Shown here one piece after another: positions 34,618 through 45,500 of a stretch of 64,000 nucleotides of DNA. The translations under genes were made by a program, and so were the position numbers. The stretch is taken from NCBI GenBank assembly GCA_914767885.1, contig CAJZBQ010000005.1:248001-312000 (forward strand), read 5' to 3'. Each line of letters begins with the position of its first letter. Positions within the stretch are counted from its first letter, which is position 1. The notes beneath the pieces were generated by a model. The model saw only the letters and a program-made list of their open reading frames with translations, did no database searches and was not told the DNA's origin. The stretch comes from Blepharisma stoltei. Taxonomy: Eukaryota > Ciliophora > Heterotrichea > Heterotrichida > Blepharismidae.

Positions 34618-37600
34618 ATGAGACGCTCTACTAGACCCAGAATTTCGATAAAAGAAAGAGAAGAAACAAGCAAAAATATAAAAGTGATTGCAAGATTTAG
34701 ACCTTTAATTGATATAGAATTACAGCTTCCAGAAACAAAGCTTGATCAATATGCCTTTCCAACGGATACAAGTGTATCAATTAAACAAGGTGTCGAGTCA
34801 GAATTGCTTATATATGACAGGATTTTCCCACCAGACGCTACACAAGCACAAATTTTTGAATTTATTGGAAAGCCTATTATAGAAGACGTCCTTACTGGAT
34901 ACAATGGCACAGTTTTCGCATATGGCCAAACAGGCTCAGGTAAGTCATTTACTATGATGGGGCTTGATATCTATGACAAAGATTCTCAGGGTATCATCCC
35001 AAGAGCTAGCAAACTCGTTTTTGAGTCTTTATCAAATATCAAAAATGAGGCAGAAATTACATTAAAATGCTCCATGCTTGAAATATATAAGGAAAAATTA
35101 AAAGACTTATTGGGAAATAATAGTGCAAATTTAAAGATTAAAGAAGATGTAAGAAAAGGAATTTATGTGCATGGGCTGACTGAAATGTATGTGGTTTGTG
35201 AAGAAGAAATCATGGAAGTTTTGTCTTTAGGTGAAAGCAATAGAACTGTAGCATCCACGAAAATGAATAATGTCAGCTCGAGAAGTCATCAGTTATTTAT
35301 GCTCGAAATTAATCAGAAACTCGCTAATGATTCTGAAAAACGAGGAATTTTGAATTTGGTGGATTTGGCTGGTAGTGAAAAAGTGAACCAAACTGGAGTG
35401 ACAGGAAATAAGCTTGAAGAAGCCAAAAAAATAAATTTATCACTAAGCGCTCTTGGAAATGTGATTCATGCGCTAACTAATGGTTCTGAGCATATCCCAT
35501 ATAGAGATTCAAAGCTGACAAGGCTCTTGCAAGAATCACTAGGTGGAAACTATAAAACTACTTTAATAGTCTGCTGCTCTCCTCATCCCAGAAATCTTGA
35601 TGATACACTTAATACTCTTAAATTCGGCCAAAGAGCCAAAACGATAAAAAACCAATTCAAACTTAACATTAAGAGGTCTCCAGAAGAATACATTAGAATA
35701 ATTATAGCTCATGCACCTTAATAGATTTCTCTATACCCCAGCAGAATACCGATCAGAAAAATATGGCACAGGTAGCCTGCCTTTATACAGTATAAGTCTG
35801 ATTAGGCACCTTAAAATCATAAACGGAGACTTGCCATTTTCGTTTTTACTTTTCAAAAAAAAGCTGACAGATACAAATTAATTTTGGAAATTAAAATGGA
35901 TGGCCAACAATGATCTAAAATATTTCAGGGGCTATAATCAGCTCAAGCAGCAATTAGCTGAGGCAAAAGATGAAATATGTAGAATGAGAGGATACTGCCC
36001 AGGAGAAATGACATCCCCTGTAAGTGGTGTAAGAAGTTTAACTAACATATCTACAACCATCACAGAGGATATTTTATCTCCTCTCACCCCTATGTCTGGG
36101 GAAGATCTAGGAATTTCTTTTGGCCAGGTTAGGGTTAAAAGTTTTCTTGATGATTTTGGACCAATTGACCAAATTGTTGAAGAAATAACAAATTTAAAGC
36201 AAGAAAAAGAATCCTCAAATGAAAGAATTGCAGAGCTAGAAAAAGAATTGAATCATGAAATGATTAAAAGGCTGAAAGCTGAAACATCTGCAATGGAGTA
36301 TTTTCAAATGTATAAAAAATTGTCTATTCTCAATTCAAATGATGAAGATTCAATAAGAATGATAAAGGGCGAAAATGAAGTGCTAAAGCGGCAAGTTGGG
36401 ATTTTGCAGCACCATTTGTATCAAATAAGTGAAAGATTTAATATTATGCTGGGGAAATTAAAAGCTGGGGAAAATGTGGCTGAGTGAGAATTTGTTGATC
36501 CAAAAATAGACCAATTATTAGCTGCTGAGTTAAATGTAAAAACTGAAGAGTCATTTTTGAAAACATATAAGCAGTCTGAAGTTGGAATTGATATCCCAAT
36601 AGATACTGAGTATATACAATCCCAAGATGAATACGCACAAGAAATCAGTTTAGCTTTAGAAACTGACGCCAAGCTGAGCAGTGATGTAATTATTTTCCAG
36701 TTGAAAAAACAAATAATACAATCTGGGCTTGCGAATAGTGAATTACTTACTCCCCCCCCCCCCTCCGTGAGCGAACAAAACCATTAGAAAAATCGCCATT
36801 TTTTGACCAAAAACCCACCCTCCGTGAGTGAACAAAAATATTTTTAATAGAAAAAATTTTAATAGAAAAAAATTTTGATATATAAGTGATAATTAGTATA
36901 ATGAAATCTAGAGCTAATTCTGTTTAATTTTAAACAAATTGCGTTTTTTTAAAACATAAATTTTGCAAATTAAATTAGTATTTGCTTCCCAATTTTTGCA
37001 AATTAGGATTTTTTTTAAATTTCGAAAAAAATATTTTTTATAAAATTTATATATAAATTGTTTTTAAAAAAAAAAAATTAACCCCCCTCCGTGAGTGAAC
37101 AAAATTTTTTTGTTCGCTCACGGAGGGGGGGGGGGGAGTTAGGTGTTATTATGATATTCAGTGGAAATATAATCTCCTTAAAGAAAAATTTAATTTGAAG
37201 CTTTTATTTGGGAGAAATCAAGAAAAGAAAATTGCAGGCTATGAAGAAATGGTAAATCATCTTCACGAATCTTATAATAAACTCATCAGTATTATTGAAA
37301 AGCTAGAAACAGAGCACTGAAATAAAGAGCATATATTAGAGATGGGCACATTAAAAGGGAAGATTATAAGGCCTATAAATATAATCCCTCGCAACAAATC
37401 AGAATCTCCGAGAAGAGAAGGAAAGCTAACTTCCCCCCTCCGTGAGTGAACAAAACCATTGGAAAAATCCCTTTTTTTGCCCAAAAACCCACCCTCCGTG
37501 AGTGAACAGAAATTTTTTTAATAGAAAAAAATTTGATATATAAGTGATAATTAGTATAATGAAATCTCGAGCTAATTCTGTTTAATTTTAAAAAAATTAC

Positions 37601-38365
37601 GTTTTAAAACATAAATTTTATAAATTAAATTAATATTTGCTTTCCAATATTTGCAAATTAGGATTTTTTAAATTTCGAGAAAAAAAAAAATTCTATAAAA
37701 TTTATATATAATTTTTTTAAAAAAAATTAAGCCTCCTCCACTAGTGAACAAAATTTTTTTGTTCACTCACGGGAGGAGTAAGAACTTCTGTTTCTCTTAA
37801 GCATCACCGTATTAAAGATTCTCCACAGCCAAAATCATTTGTAGAGCACGAAGAAGGCTATAAGCTTAGAAGCTTAGAAACTAACTTAAAAGTGCAAACA
37901 ATGTTCAGCCAGAATCTACGTAACAGTTATGAATCAGTAAAAAATGAATGCAGCATCTTTAAATCACTTCTTGAAGCCTACCAAAAACAAAATTTAGACA
38001 ATTACATGAAAGAAAAATTAAGGTGGAAAAAATATCTTGAGCAGTTGAAGAAAACTTGTGATAAGGAATTATTGAGAAAACAATTAGAAATCAATAAACT
38101 GCACGAAGTTCTTGGAGATTGAATTAAAAAATATATGGAACTTCAAGAAATTGTGGCAATCCCACAAATGAAGACAAAAGATTTTGAGGCCACTAAAAGT
38201 TTTATAAATAAGTTTGATATGCTTCTAAAGGAAACAGACTTGGCTATTAAACCATCACAATTAAGTTTGGTAAATTCGCCTTTGCATAGCCAATTTAAAA
38301 AGCCAAACTTCTTGTCTATAAACTGCCAAAGTGGAGATATATCACCCCCACCCTTAGACGACTAA
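34618..38365 (+). CDS. Kinesin motor protein, N-terminal motor
   Basis: Microtubule motor of 937-938 aa after removal of three insertions. The ATG is at 34618 (MRRSTRPRIS). The motor domain shows P-loop GQTGSGKS, switch I NNVSSRSH, switch II DLAGSEK, and the microtubule-binding HIPYRDSKLTRLLQESLGG. A neck (SPEEYIRI..) and long coiled coils to the C-terminus follow. The overall layout is kinesin-1/-like; the subfamily is not certain. Insertions lie at about 35699-35891, 36747-37138 and 37427-37778. The exon between the last two is only 288 bp. TGA is Trp in the tail (EHWNKEH, GDWIKKY). Confidence 0.9.
35699..35891. mobile_element. IES in the kinesin neck, TA pointer (193 or 187 bp)
   Basis: The motor frame runs into TAA after IIIAHAP, and the downstream frame opens only after TAA at 35879. 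In-frame joins use TA at 35892 on the right with TA at 35699 (YIRI-KWMANN) or 35705 (YIRIII-KWMANN) on the left. I cannot choose between them. No clear terminal repeat. Confidence 0.7.
36747..37138. mobile_element. IES, family 2, pointer TTA (392 bp)
   Basis: TTA at 36747-36749 and 37139-37141. Long C/G runs (12 C at left, 14 G at right) precede CTCCGTGAG at each end. It has the doubled motif at left and the hairpin at right, as in the PP2A copy, to which it is nearly identical. Removal gives NSELL-RCYYDIQWKY. Confidence 0.93.
37427..37778. mobile_element. IES, family 2, pointer TAA (352 bp)
   Basis: TAA at 37427-37429 and 37779-37781. Same architecture as the element 290 bp upstream. Removal gives RREGKL-RTSVSLKHH in the kinesin tail. 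Confidence 0.92.
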
Positions 38366-38426
38366 TTAAATTTATTTTTGACTAATTATCAAAATTTTAA
38401 AAAAAAGTTGTCAAATAAGCATAATC

Positions 38427-39284
38427 TTATATTGATTGACCAGGAATCGCATTTTTAAAGACACCTCCAGAAAACGTAGCATTATAATACTTCGTGATAT
38501 CTGTTGCTTTTCTATTAAAATGCTGCTGCTTATCAGAGTTTTTTGTTTTAACTTGATCATAAAGTTTCGCAGGATCACTATTAGAAGATGCTAAAATATT
38601 TCTTGCAATTTTTTTATACCCACTGTTTTTGCTGAGAAGTGGGTTTTGTTTAGGCTCCAGAAATTTTGATGCTGAGTTTGGCTTAGCCTCAATAATTTTG
38701 GTTTCCATACTTTTGTCAGCTGGGTTTTGTTTTGTATCTGGCCTCTTTGGTGTTGCTGGCTTACTATGTGCTCTTGAAGCTGGTTTCTTTTCTTCTTCAA
38801 TGGTAACTTCTGCATTTGCTTGTATTTTAGGTGCAGAAGGAGCCCTAACTTTGCTTCTTTTTGACACAATGCTAAATATATTTTACTCTGCATAACAATT
38901 CAGACAAATCAGGGTAATTTCATCAAAATTAATTTCTTCTATTTTACACATTGGATTCCCATCTGCATCCATTGGAATACACAAAGCAATGACTTCTTCA
39001 AAAGAAAGCCTTGATTGACAAGTCCTGCACAGTTTGTCAGTGAATCCATATTCGTCTATTACGAGTAGATTCTCTAGAACTTCACTTAAATGGGAGCTGA
39101 GTTTAGATGCATGAGATGATTTCAATGAAGATAATGCTGAGGCCTGTGAACGAGTCAGAGAAGCATATGAGGATTTGGAAAGGTGGGATACTGATGTCAC
39201 TGCAGATGCTTGTGATTTTCCTGCATGAAGCTGGGCTCGGGCACTGTTAAGTCTTGAAGTCCTAACTGAACTTAACTCACTCAT
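38427..39284 (-). CDS. Hypothetical protein with two CxxC pairs
   Basis: About 280 aa from ATG at 39284 (MSELSSVRTSRLNSARAQ), made of two frames joined by a 15-nt intron (38872-38886). The N-terminus is Ser-rich. A central segment has LCRTCQS and, 35 residues later, LICLNC, a possible zinc-ribbon-like pair. The C-half is Lys/Pro-rich and ends FKNAIPGQSI. No family recognised. Confidence 0.7.
38872..38886 (-). other. 15-nt intron
   Basis: On the minus strand gtaaaatatatttag, GT..AG. Removal joins CLNCYA-DIVSKRSKV in frame; retention stops translation immediately. Confidence 0.88.
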
Positions 39285-39413
39285 TTTTTACATGAAAAGT
39301 TAAATAAAAGTTGTGAAAGAAATGCTGGTGGGCTAATGAGATTTGGGAATGAAGGGAAATAATTGGGAAAATAGAAACTTTAATTATGTGATATAGAGGT
39401 AAATACAAAAAAA

Positions 39414-39486
39414 CTCCGAGACCGGGAATTGAACCCGGGTCCCCTGCGTGACAGGCAGGGATACTTGACCACTATACTATCTCGGA
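39414..39486 (-). tRNA. tRNA-Asp (anticodon GTC)
   Basis: A 73-nt cloverleaf on the minus strand. The acceptor stem is TCCGAGA/TCTCGGA with discriminator G, the D-arm is TAGTATAGTGGTCAAGTA, the anticodon loop is CTGTCAC inside a CCTGC/GCAGG stem, and the T-arm is CCCGGGTTCAATTCCCGG. A and B boxes are intact, no intron, no encoded CCA. A typical eukaryotic tRNA-Asp. Confidence 0.97.
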
Positions 39487-39760
39487 TTGAAAATCTGCCA
39501 TTTATTAACTTTAAATATCAAATCTCAAGCAATTATGAGATTTTGATATGAAAGAACCTCAGTCAAAATCATTTTTTTATAATGATTTTTCTAAAATTAA
39601 AAGTAGTTTTAATATTATCCTAAGATATGAATTTTAGTCTCACAATTTTGATAAGATTGATTTAATTTTGGACGCATTTTGAGGTTTGCTAGCATAAAAC
39701 CCTCATTATTAAGATTTTAAATTAAAAAGTGTGAAAATTTAAATAAAAGCAATATAGCTA

Positions 39761-40377
39761 TTTATATCTTGATAAATAAATGCCGTCTCGGCCCAGGTAT
39801 TGTCTCTTGGCAATACAGCCTCGAGGACATTTTTTTTATATCCAACAAGGTTTCGCCAACCCATAAATGGATAGGAATGCTAGAGTAGCCATTCTGGAAG
39901 TGGACAGAATCTAGCCCTAGTCAGCTTTTAGGATTGGATTTTACACCGAGGAAAAGGTGGGTTCAGAATTGGAAAGAGAAATCCCAGCAAAGTCTAGAGG
40001 CAATGCCTAGGCCATTTGGATCTTCCTAGCGTTAAACTGGGAGTTACGCCTCAGGCTTTGAGTTTTCTTTTGTGCTGAGAGTCAACCAGAAATTTCATTT
40101 TCGGTATTTTTTGTGGGTAACCTTCGTTCAACCCAAGCATCGTGCTGCAGAAACCCATAGCCTCCTCACTCAACACTGAAGTCGGCATGATAAGGAAGAG
40201 AATCCTACTTCGCAGGTACTATGACGTCAGGATGGGAAGAAGAAGAAAGGTGGTTTTCGATCCTATTCTCGCCCATGAGCCATCTAGCTAGAAGAAATTC
40301 TCCCTATTCGACGTTAAAAGAGAGTGAAATCCCTTCGGAATCCTTGGCCACTGTGTTACAACAGGTCCGTATTTAAG
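39761..40377 (+). mobile_element. SINE-like retroposon abutting the TPR gene (617 bp)
   Basis: TTTATATCTTGA at 39761-39772 and 40378-40389; the right copy carries the TPR gene's TAA stop on the minus strand. The body matches the 45428 family: head 'aaatgccgtct', 'cagcctcga', 'atatccaacaaggtttcgcca' and 'ctagccctagtc'. It is diverged, so probably older. Loss of the element would leave the gene end unchanged. Confidence 0.85.
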
Positions 40378-40378
40378 T

Positions 40379-41683
40379 TTATATCTTGAACTTTTTTTGT
40401 GGCTTACTTTTTGATATTTTTTCCCTTTTTACAGGTCCAAGGCTAAGAAGCATTTTTGCAGTTTCTTCTAAGTCATCATCTTCCTTTATTTCATTTTGTT
40501 CACTCCTTCTAGATGGATTGCGATTTTGTACTTTTGAAGAACAAAATCTTCAAAGCTCTATAAATGCTGCTGCTTGAACCATAGCAGGATTATTCGCTTG
40601 TAAACCAATTTGTGGAATTGGAATAGGCATCGGCACTTGGCTTTTATTTTGAATTCTATTTTCATTCAAGCTCTTAGGATTCACAGCTTGTGGTCTTACT
40701 AAGCTTTCAGACTCTTGAATAGGGTTTTTGAGAATATCTGTGCTGGGATTTATGGAATTTGTGGGTTTGGCAGCCACTGCTTTAGGTCGCTTCTTTACAA
40801 AAGGTTTCTTTGATTCAGATTCTTTTGAAATTTCTTTAGCAGAATCATCATTATAGCTATTTCTAAATGGAAGCTTTTCAGGATCAATTTCAGGCTGCAC
40901 AAACTCCGCTATGCCAGAATTTCGGTTTTTAAAGACCTTTTCAATGCTTTTATTACTTATTTTTTCACTTGTATGAATTTTGTGAGCCATCTCAAATGCA
41001 GAATTTGCTTCTGCTGTTTGCCCACATATTTCATACACCGTTCCAATATTAATCCATGCTTCAATTGATCTCCTCCACAGGACAGTTGCCTTCAGAAAAC
41101 ATTGGAAAGCTTCATAATTTTTTTTTCACTGCCCAAAGACCGCACCTAGGCCGATTCAGTAAAAAATCTCATTTGGATTGTACTCAATAAGCTGTTGAAA
41201 TACACTGAACGCAGAATCCAAGTTGTAGTGCAAATAGCATCGACCTATCAAGTATGAAATATTAAAACATACCAAGCTCCCAGGCTCAGATCTTTGTAAA
41301 GCATCGTTCAAAATTTCGACAGCCTCAGAAAATCTTAATTCATGGTATTTTTCTCAACCAGAGCAGATGCGGGATAAGATTAAGGGCGGGATTTCTTCTT
41401 TTTCCTGCCTACTAGCTAATAAGGACCTTATTTTTTCTTTATCGGCATGAGGAATGAGTTGAAAGTCACTGGTTTCTATATTATTTTTAAACTGATCTAG
41501 CACAAAGTTTTCTTCAAATTGGCCAGTTGAAGGTGTTTCAGGGTTGTCAAATGTTAATTCTTTTTCATTTGTTTTTATTTTTGGTGAGAAAGATTCATCT
41601 GTGTGATTGATGAATTTCTCTGATTCTGAAAATTTCCTAGTTTCCAGTTTATTCTTTATGGTTCCAAGATCAAATGCTGACAT
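40379..41683 (-). CDS. TPR-repeat protein
   Basis: 434 aa with no intron or IES, TGA read as Trp five times. An acidic N-terminus (MSAFDLGTIKNKLETRKFSE) is followed by about four tetratricopeptide repeats (YHELRFSEAVEILNDALQRS; FNISYLIGRCYLHYNLDSAF; WKKNYEAFQCFLKATVLWRR; WINIGTVYEICGQTAEANSA) and a Lys/Pro-rich tail. The last repeat recalls Cyc8/Ssn6-type co-repressors, but the match is short, so only a protein-protein adaptor role is safe. Confidence 0.8.
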
Positions 41684-42597
41684 ATTATGGTAAATTTAAT
41701 AAAATTTGCTTAAAGGAGGACATTAAACCTTTTTTTTTATAGGAATAGAAATTTATGAAATTATTGATAAATTGTAAGAGCGAAGCAATTATAGCCACGG
41801 CCATCTTTTCTTCAAATTATTCAAAATGTATTTCAAAGTTTCAGCAATATCAAATAAGTTGAAGAACGATTTAAATATAAAAGCTCAATAAATTAAAGTA
41901 TTTGCAACTAATCTTCTTTATTTTAAATTAATTTTCTGTAATTATGAATATTTATTTTTTGCTCACTCCCCTTTTGTTCGCTAACGAAGAGGGGTTTAAT
42001 TTTTTTATAATAAATTTTATAAAATTTTTTTTTTCAAAATTAAAAAATTCCATACGTAAAAATTGAAATATAAAAATTAATTTCATTTATAAAATTTATG
42101 TTTTAAAATACAATTGTTCAAAATTAAACAGAATTAGCTAGAGATTTTCGTTATAATAATTATCAATTATATATATTAAATTTTTTCATAAAATTTTTGT
42201 AGCTCATGCTCACGGAGTGTGAGTTAGAATTTCAACTTTTGAGTGAAATTTTAAGGCGGAATTACAAAAAATTAAATGAATAAGTTTATTTATTTCTATA
42301 CGCAATTTTCTGCTAATGATAACTAATATCTAAAGAAGCAAATAAAAATGCATTAAAAAGAATAGCGTAGTACAGATATTTAGAGCTTATATTTTTCTAG
42401 TCATCTATCAGATACATCACAAAGCATTAAGATTTGCAATAATTGATGTTTTTATGCTTAAAAATTGATTTTGAAAAAAATATTTGAAATTATAAGTAGA
42501 ATTATTAGTTAAATTAATGACATATTTTTCACTTTATAAGTCAAATATAGCCATCTTATTTCATCCAAACATATCACTATATATCAAATCATAATAA
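41684..42597. other. Intergenic region
   Basis: A divergent region upstream of the giant receptor gene. No gene seen. It contains a decayed family-2 element at 41959-42233. Confidence 0.6.
41959..42233 (-). mobile_element. Decayed family-2 IES
   Basis: The left end 'ctcactccccttttgttcg' folds onto 'cgaagagggg', and the right end is 'gctcacggagtgtgag TTA'. The interior carries the reverse family core ('acagaattagctagagattt'). Intergenic, so not testable by frame. Confidence 0.55.
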
Positions 42598-45500
42598 ATG
42601 AAATTTATTGTTCTAGCGCTCATACCGCTCTGCGTTGTGAGTGATTTGGTTGCTGATTTCATTCTGTCATCTTCAAATCTCAAAAACGGAAATCTTTTCA
42701 TCAGCACAGATGGGAATTTTTCAATTTACTCGCCACAAAGTATCTACAGCGATGATGCTTACGTTCCAAAACCTACTGCAATTGGTACATACTTTCATGG
42801 CTCAACATATTTGTATAGAGAAAATTTCCCATCAGCTTTTAAGGTGACTCATAACTTCTCAATCAAACTTTGGGTTTATTTTATTAACAATTTAGAATCC
42901 TCTGGAACTGTTTTTGCTTTGAGTTCACCAACAAATACAGAAACTCCTTATCCACTTTCTATATATCAGCAGCAGGGAAGCCTCTATCTTTCAACTACTT
43001 TAATTGAAACTTCTTCATTTCCTGTAGATTTAGGTATTTTTTATATAGGCATATGGAAACTAATAATCCTTACTTCAAGTGAAGGCACAGATAACAGTGG
43101 AGAAGTTAATATTTATGCTCCTGACGGAACTGAAAACTATCCTAGCCTTCATGCTACTGCTCCATACCAATTCCCTCTTAACGCTACTCAATTGAACTTT
43201 GGATTCAGAAAATCATCATTTATAGGGTTTCTATTTGAGGCTGCAATTTATAACTCAGAGCTTCTGTCTGCAGATTTCTCACAGTTTTATACAAGCAGCT
43301 GTGAAGGCTGTTCATTTTGTGATCCTTCTTATAACTGTCTAGATACCAGCAAGCTATATCCAGCTGAGAAAGGAGAATACCCAGGGTTTGAGCTTTGTGA
43401 CAAGTCTTGCAACTATTATTGTGAAAACAGCAAGGCAGAGGATTGCTTTTGTGATAATGAACTGATAAATATAAAAAACTCAATCAATTATGATGAAGAA
43501 GAAAATAAATGCTGCAGCAATCAGCTGTCTTTGAGCCAAAAAATTAACAAAGAAGAAACTATCGAATGCTGTGGAGAATTGCTTGAAATAATAGGATCTT
43601 TTGATTCTGAAAACAATTTAAGTGAATCTGGCCTTATTATAGTAAATCAAGTAATAAATACTGATGATGAAGACTGTGGAGATATAAATGAACTTATTAC
43701 AATCAGACATGTAATTTCTGAAGACTATGAAGAAGAATGCGAAGGATGCTTGAAATTGATAACTATCACTCATACCATCAATCAAGATAAAGAAGATGAG
43801 GATTGCTTAAATTGTGGAGATACCATCTCAGTTAATGCAATTATTTCTGAGTCTGAAGAAGATTGCCAAACCTGCGACTCTTTGTTTACCCTTACAAATT
43901 CTATTATTGATGACTTTTCAGATTGCCTATGCGAAGATTTCATAACTTTATCCCAAGTTATCAGAGAAGAAAGTGACTGTGAATTTTGTGATTTTTTAAC
44001 GTTTTCAGGAGAATTATTTGAAGAAGACTGTGAATTTTGTTCAAGCTTATTTACGATTTCTCAGGTTATTTCAGAAGAAATAGAAGAAAACTGCTCGTGT
44101 AATGATTGAGTAACCACAAGATGAATACTTTTAGAAGAGAGTGACTGTGATTATTGCTCTAATCATATAGCATTATTTGGATGATTGGATAATGAAGATA
44201 ATACAAATTGCTCTTGTGATAATAACTTTATATCAATTAATGGGACCTTTGACTACTCTGAATTATGCTGCGATTCCCAAAAATTTGAGATAGAGGGCAT
44301 TATCTTTGATGATAGTGAAGAGGGATGCTGCTCCAATGAGCTTGTAGAAATCCGAGGAATTTTAGAGACAGAAGAAAAATGCTGTAAAAATGATTTAATC
44401 GAAATTCATGGGAGTCTTCTTGATGATGGGGAGTGCTGCAGCAGTAATTTATTTACAATTTCAGGAATTATACTTGAAGATGAAGAATGCTGCCTGAGTG
44501 ATTTAATAACAATAGGAGGGATGCTTATTGATGAAATAGAATGCTGCGATACTGGCTTCATCAATGTAAAAGCTATGATTTTTGATGAAAGTGACTGCTG
44601 CACTACTGACCTGCTTGCAATCGAAGTGACGATATTTGATGAAGAGGATGATCAAAATTATTGCTGCTCTGATAATTTGATGCTAATAAATGGATACATC
44701 TATGAAGAAGACTGCTGCACTCAAGATATGATATCTTTGACAGGAACTATATATGATGAATGTTGCAGCAGCGATTTAATAACTATTAGCAGCATAGTTT
44801 ATGATGAAGATGATGATAACAATTGCTGCATTAGTGATTTCATTAAATTAAACGGTTTTATGATAGATTATGGCTGCTGTGATGGTGATTTGATTGCTCT
44901 CAGCGCAATAATTTCAGAAGAGGAGTTTTGCTGTGAAAGTGATTTAATAAAAATAAGTAGCGCTATTTTTGATGAAGAATCATGCTGTGAAGATAATTTG
45001 GTAACACTTCAAGGCGAGCTTTATGATTCTGAAGACTGCTGCTCTGACTCTTATATATCTCTTCATGGAGCCATTTGGAATAATGAAGAAACATGCTGTG
45101 ATGGCCAAAATTTTATAGCTTTAAACGCAACAATCTATGATGAAGAAGAGTGCTCAGACTGCAGTTCCTATATCAAAATAAACTCTAATATCTATGACGT
45201 CGAAGACTGTGGCTCTTGTTCAGACCATATCACAATTAACTGGAAAATTGACAATGAGTGTCCATCATGCTCTGAAAGTCAAACAATTACTCTTAAAGCT
45301 TTTCTATATGATGAGGAAGATTGCAATAGCTGTTTGTCTTCTATAGCTTTAAATGCTACTATTGATTCTGAGTGCTCATCATGCTCAGACCTTATTAGTT
45401 TTAAGTTTATAATTTCATATGACGAAGATGACTGTATTCCTTCATAATTAAAAATATGGCGTCTTCGTCTGGGCATGGCCTTCCGGCCATGCAGCCTCGA

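Noticed and set aside
44200-45447. CRISPR-like or satellite repeat array
   Set aside because: The periodicity is at the protein level (Cys-rich repeats) and the DNA copies are diverged within a coding frame.
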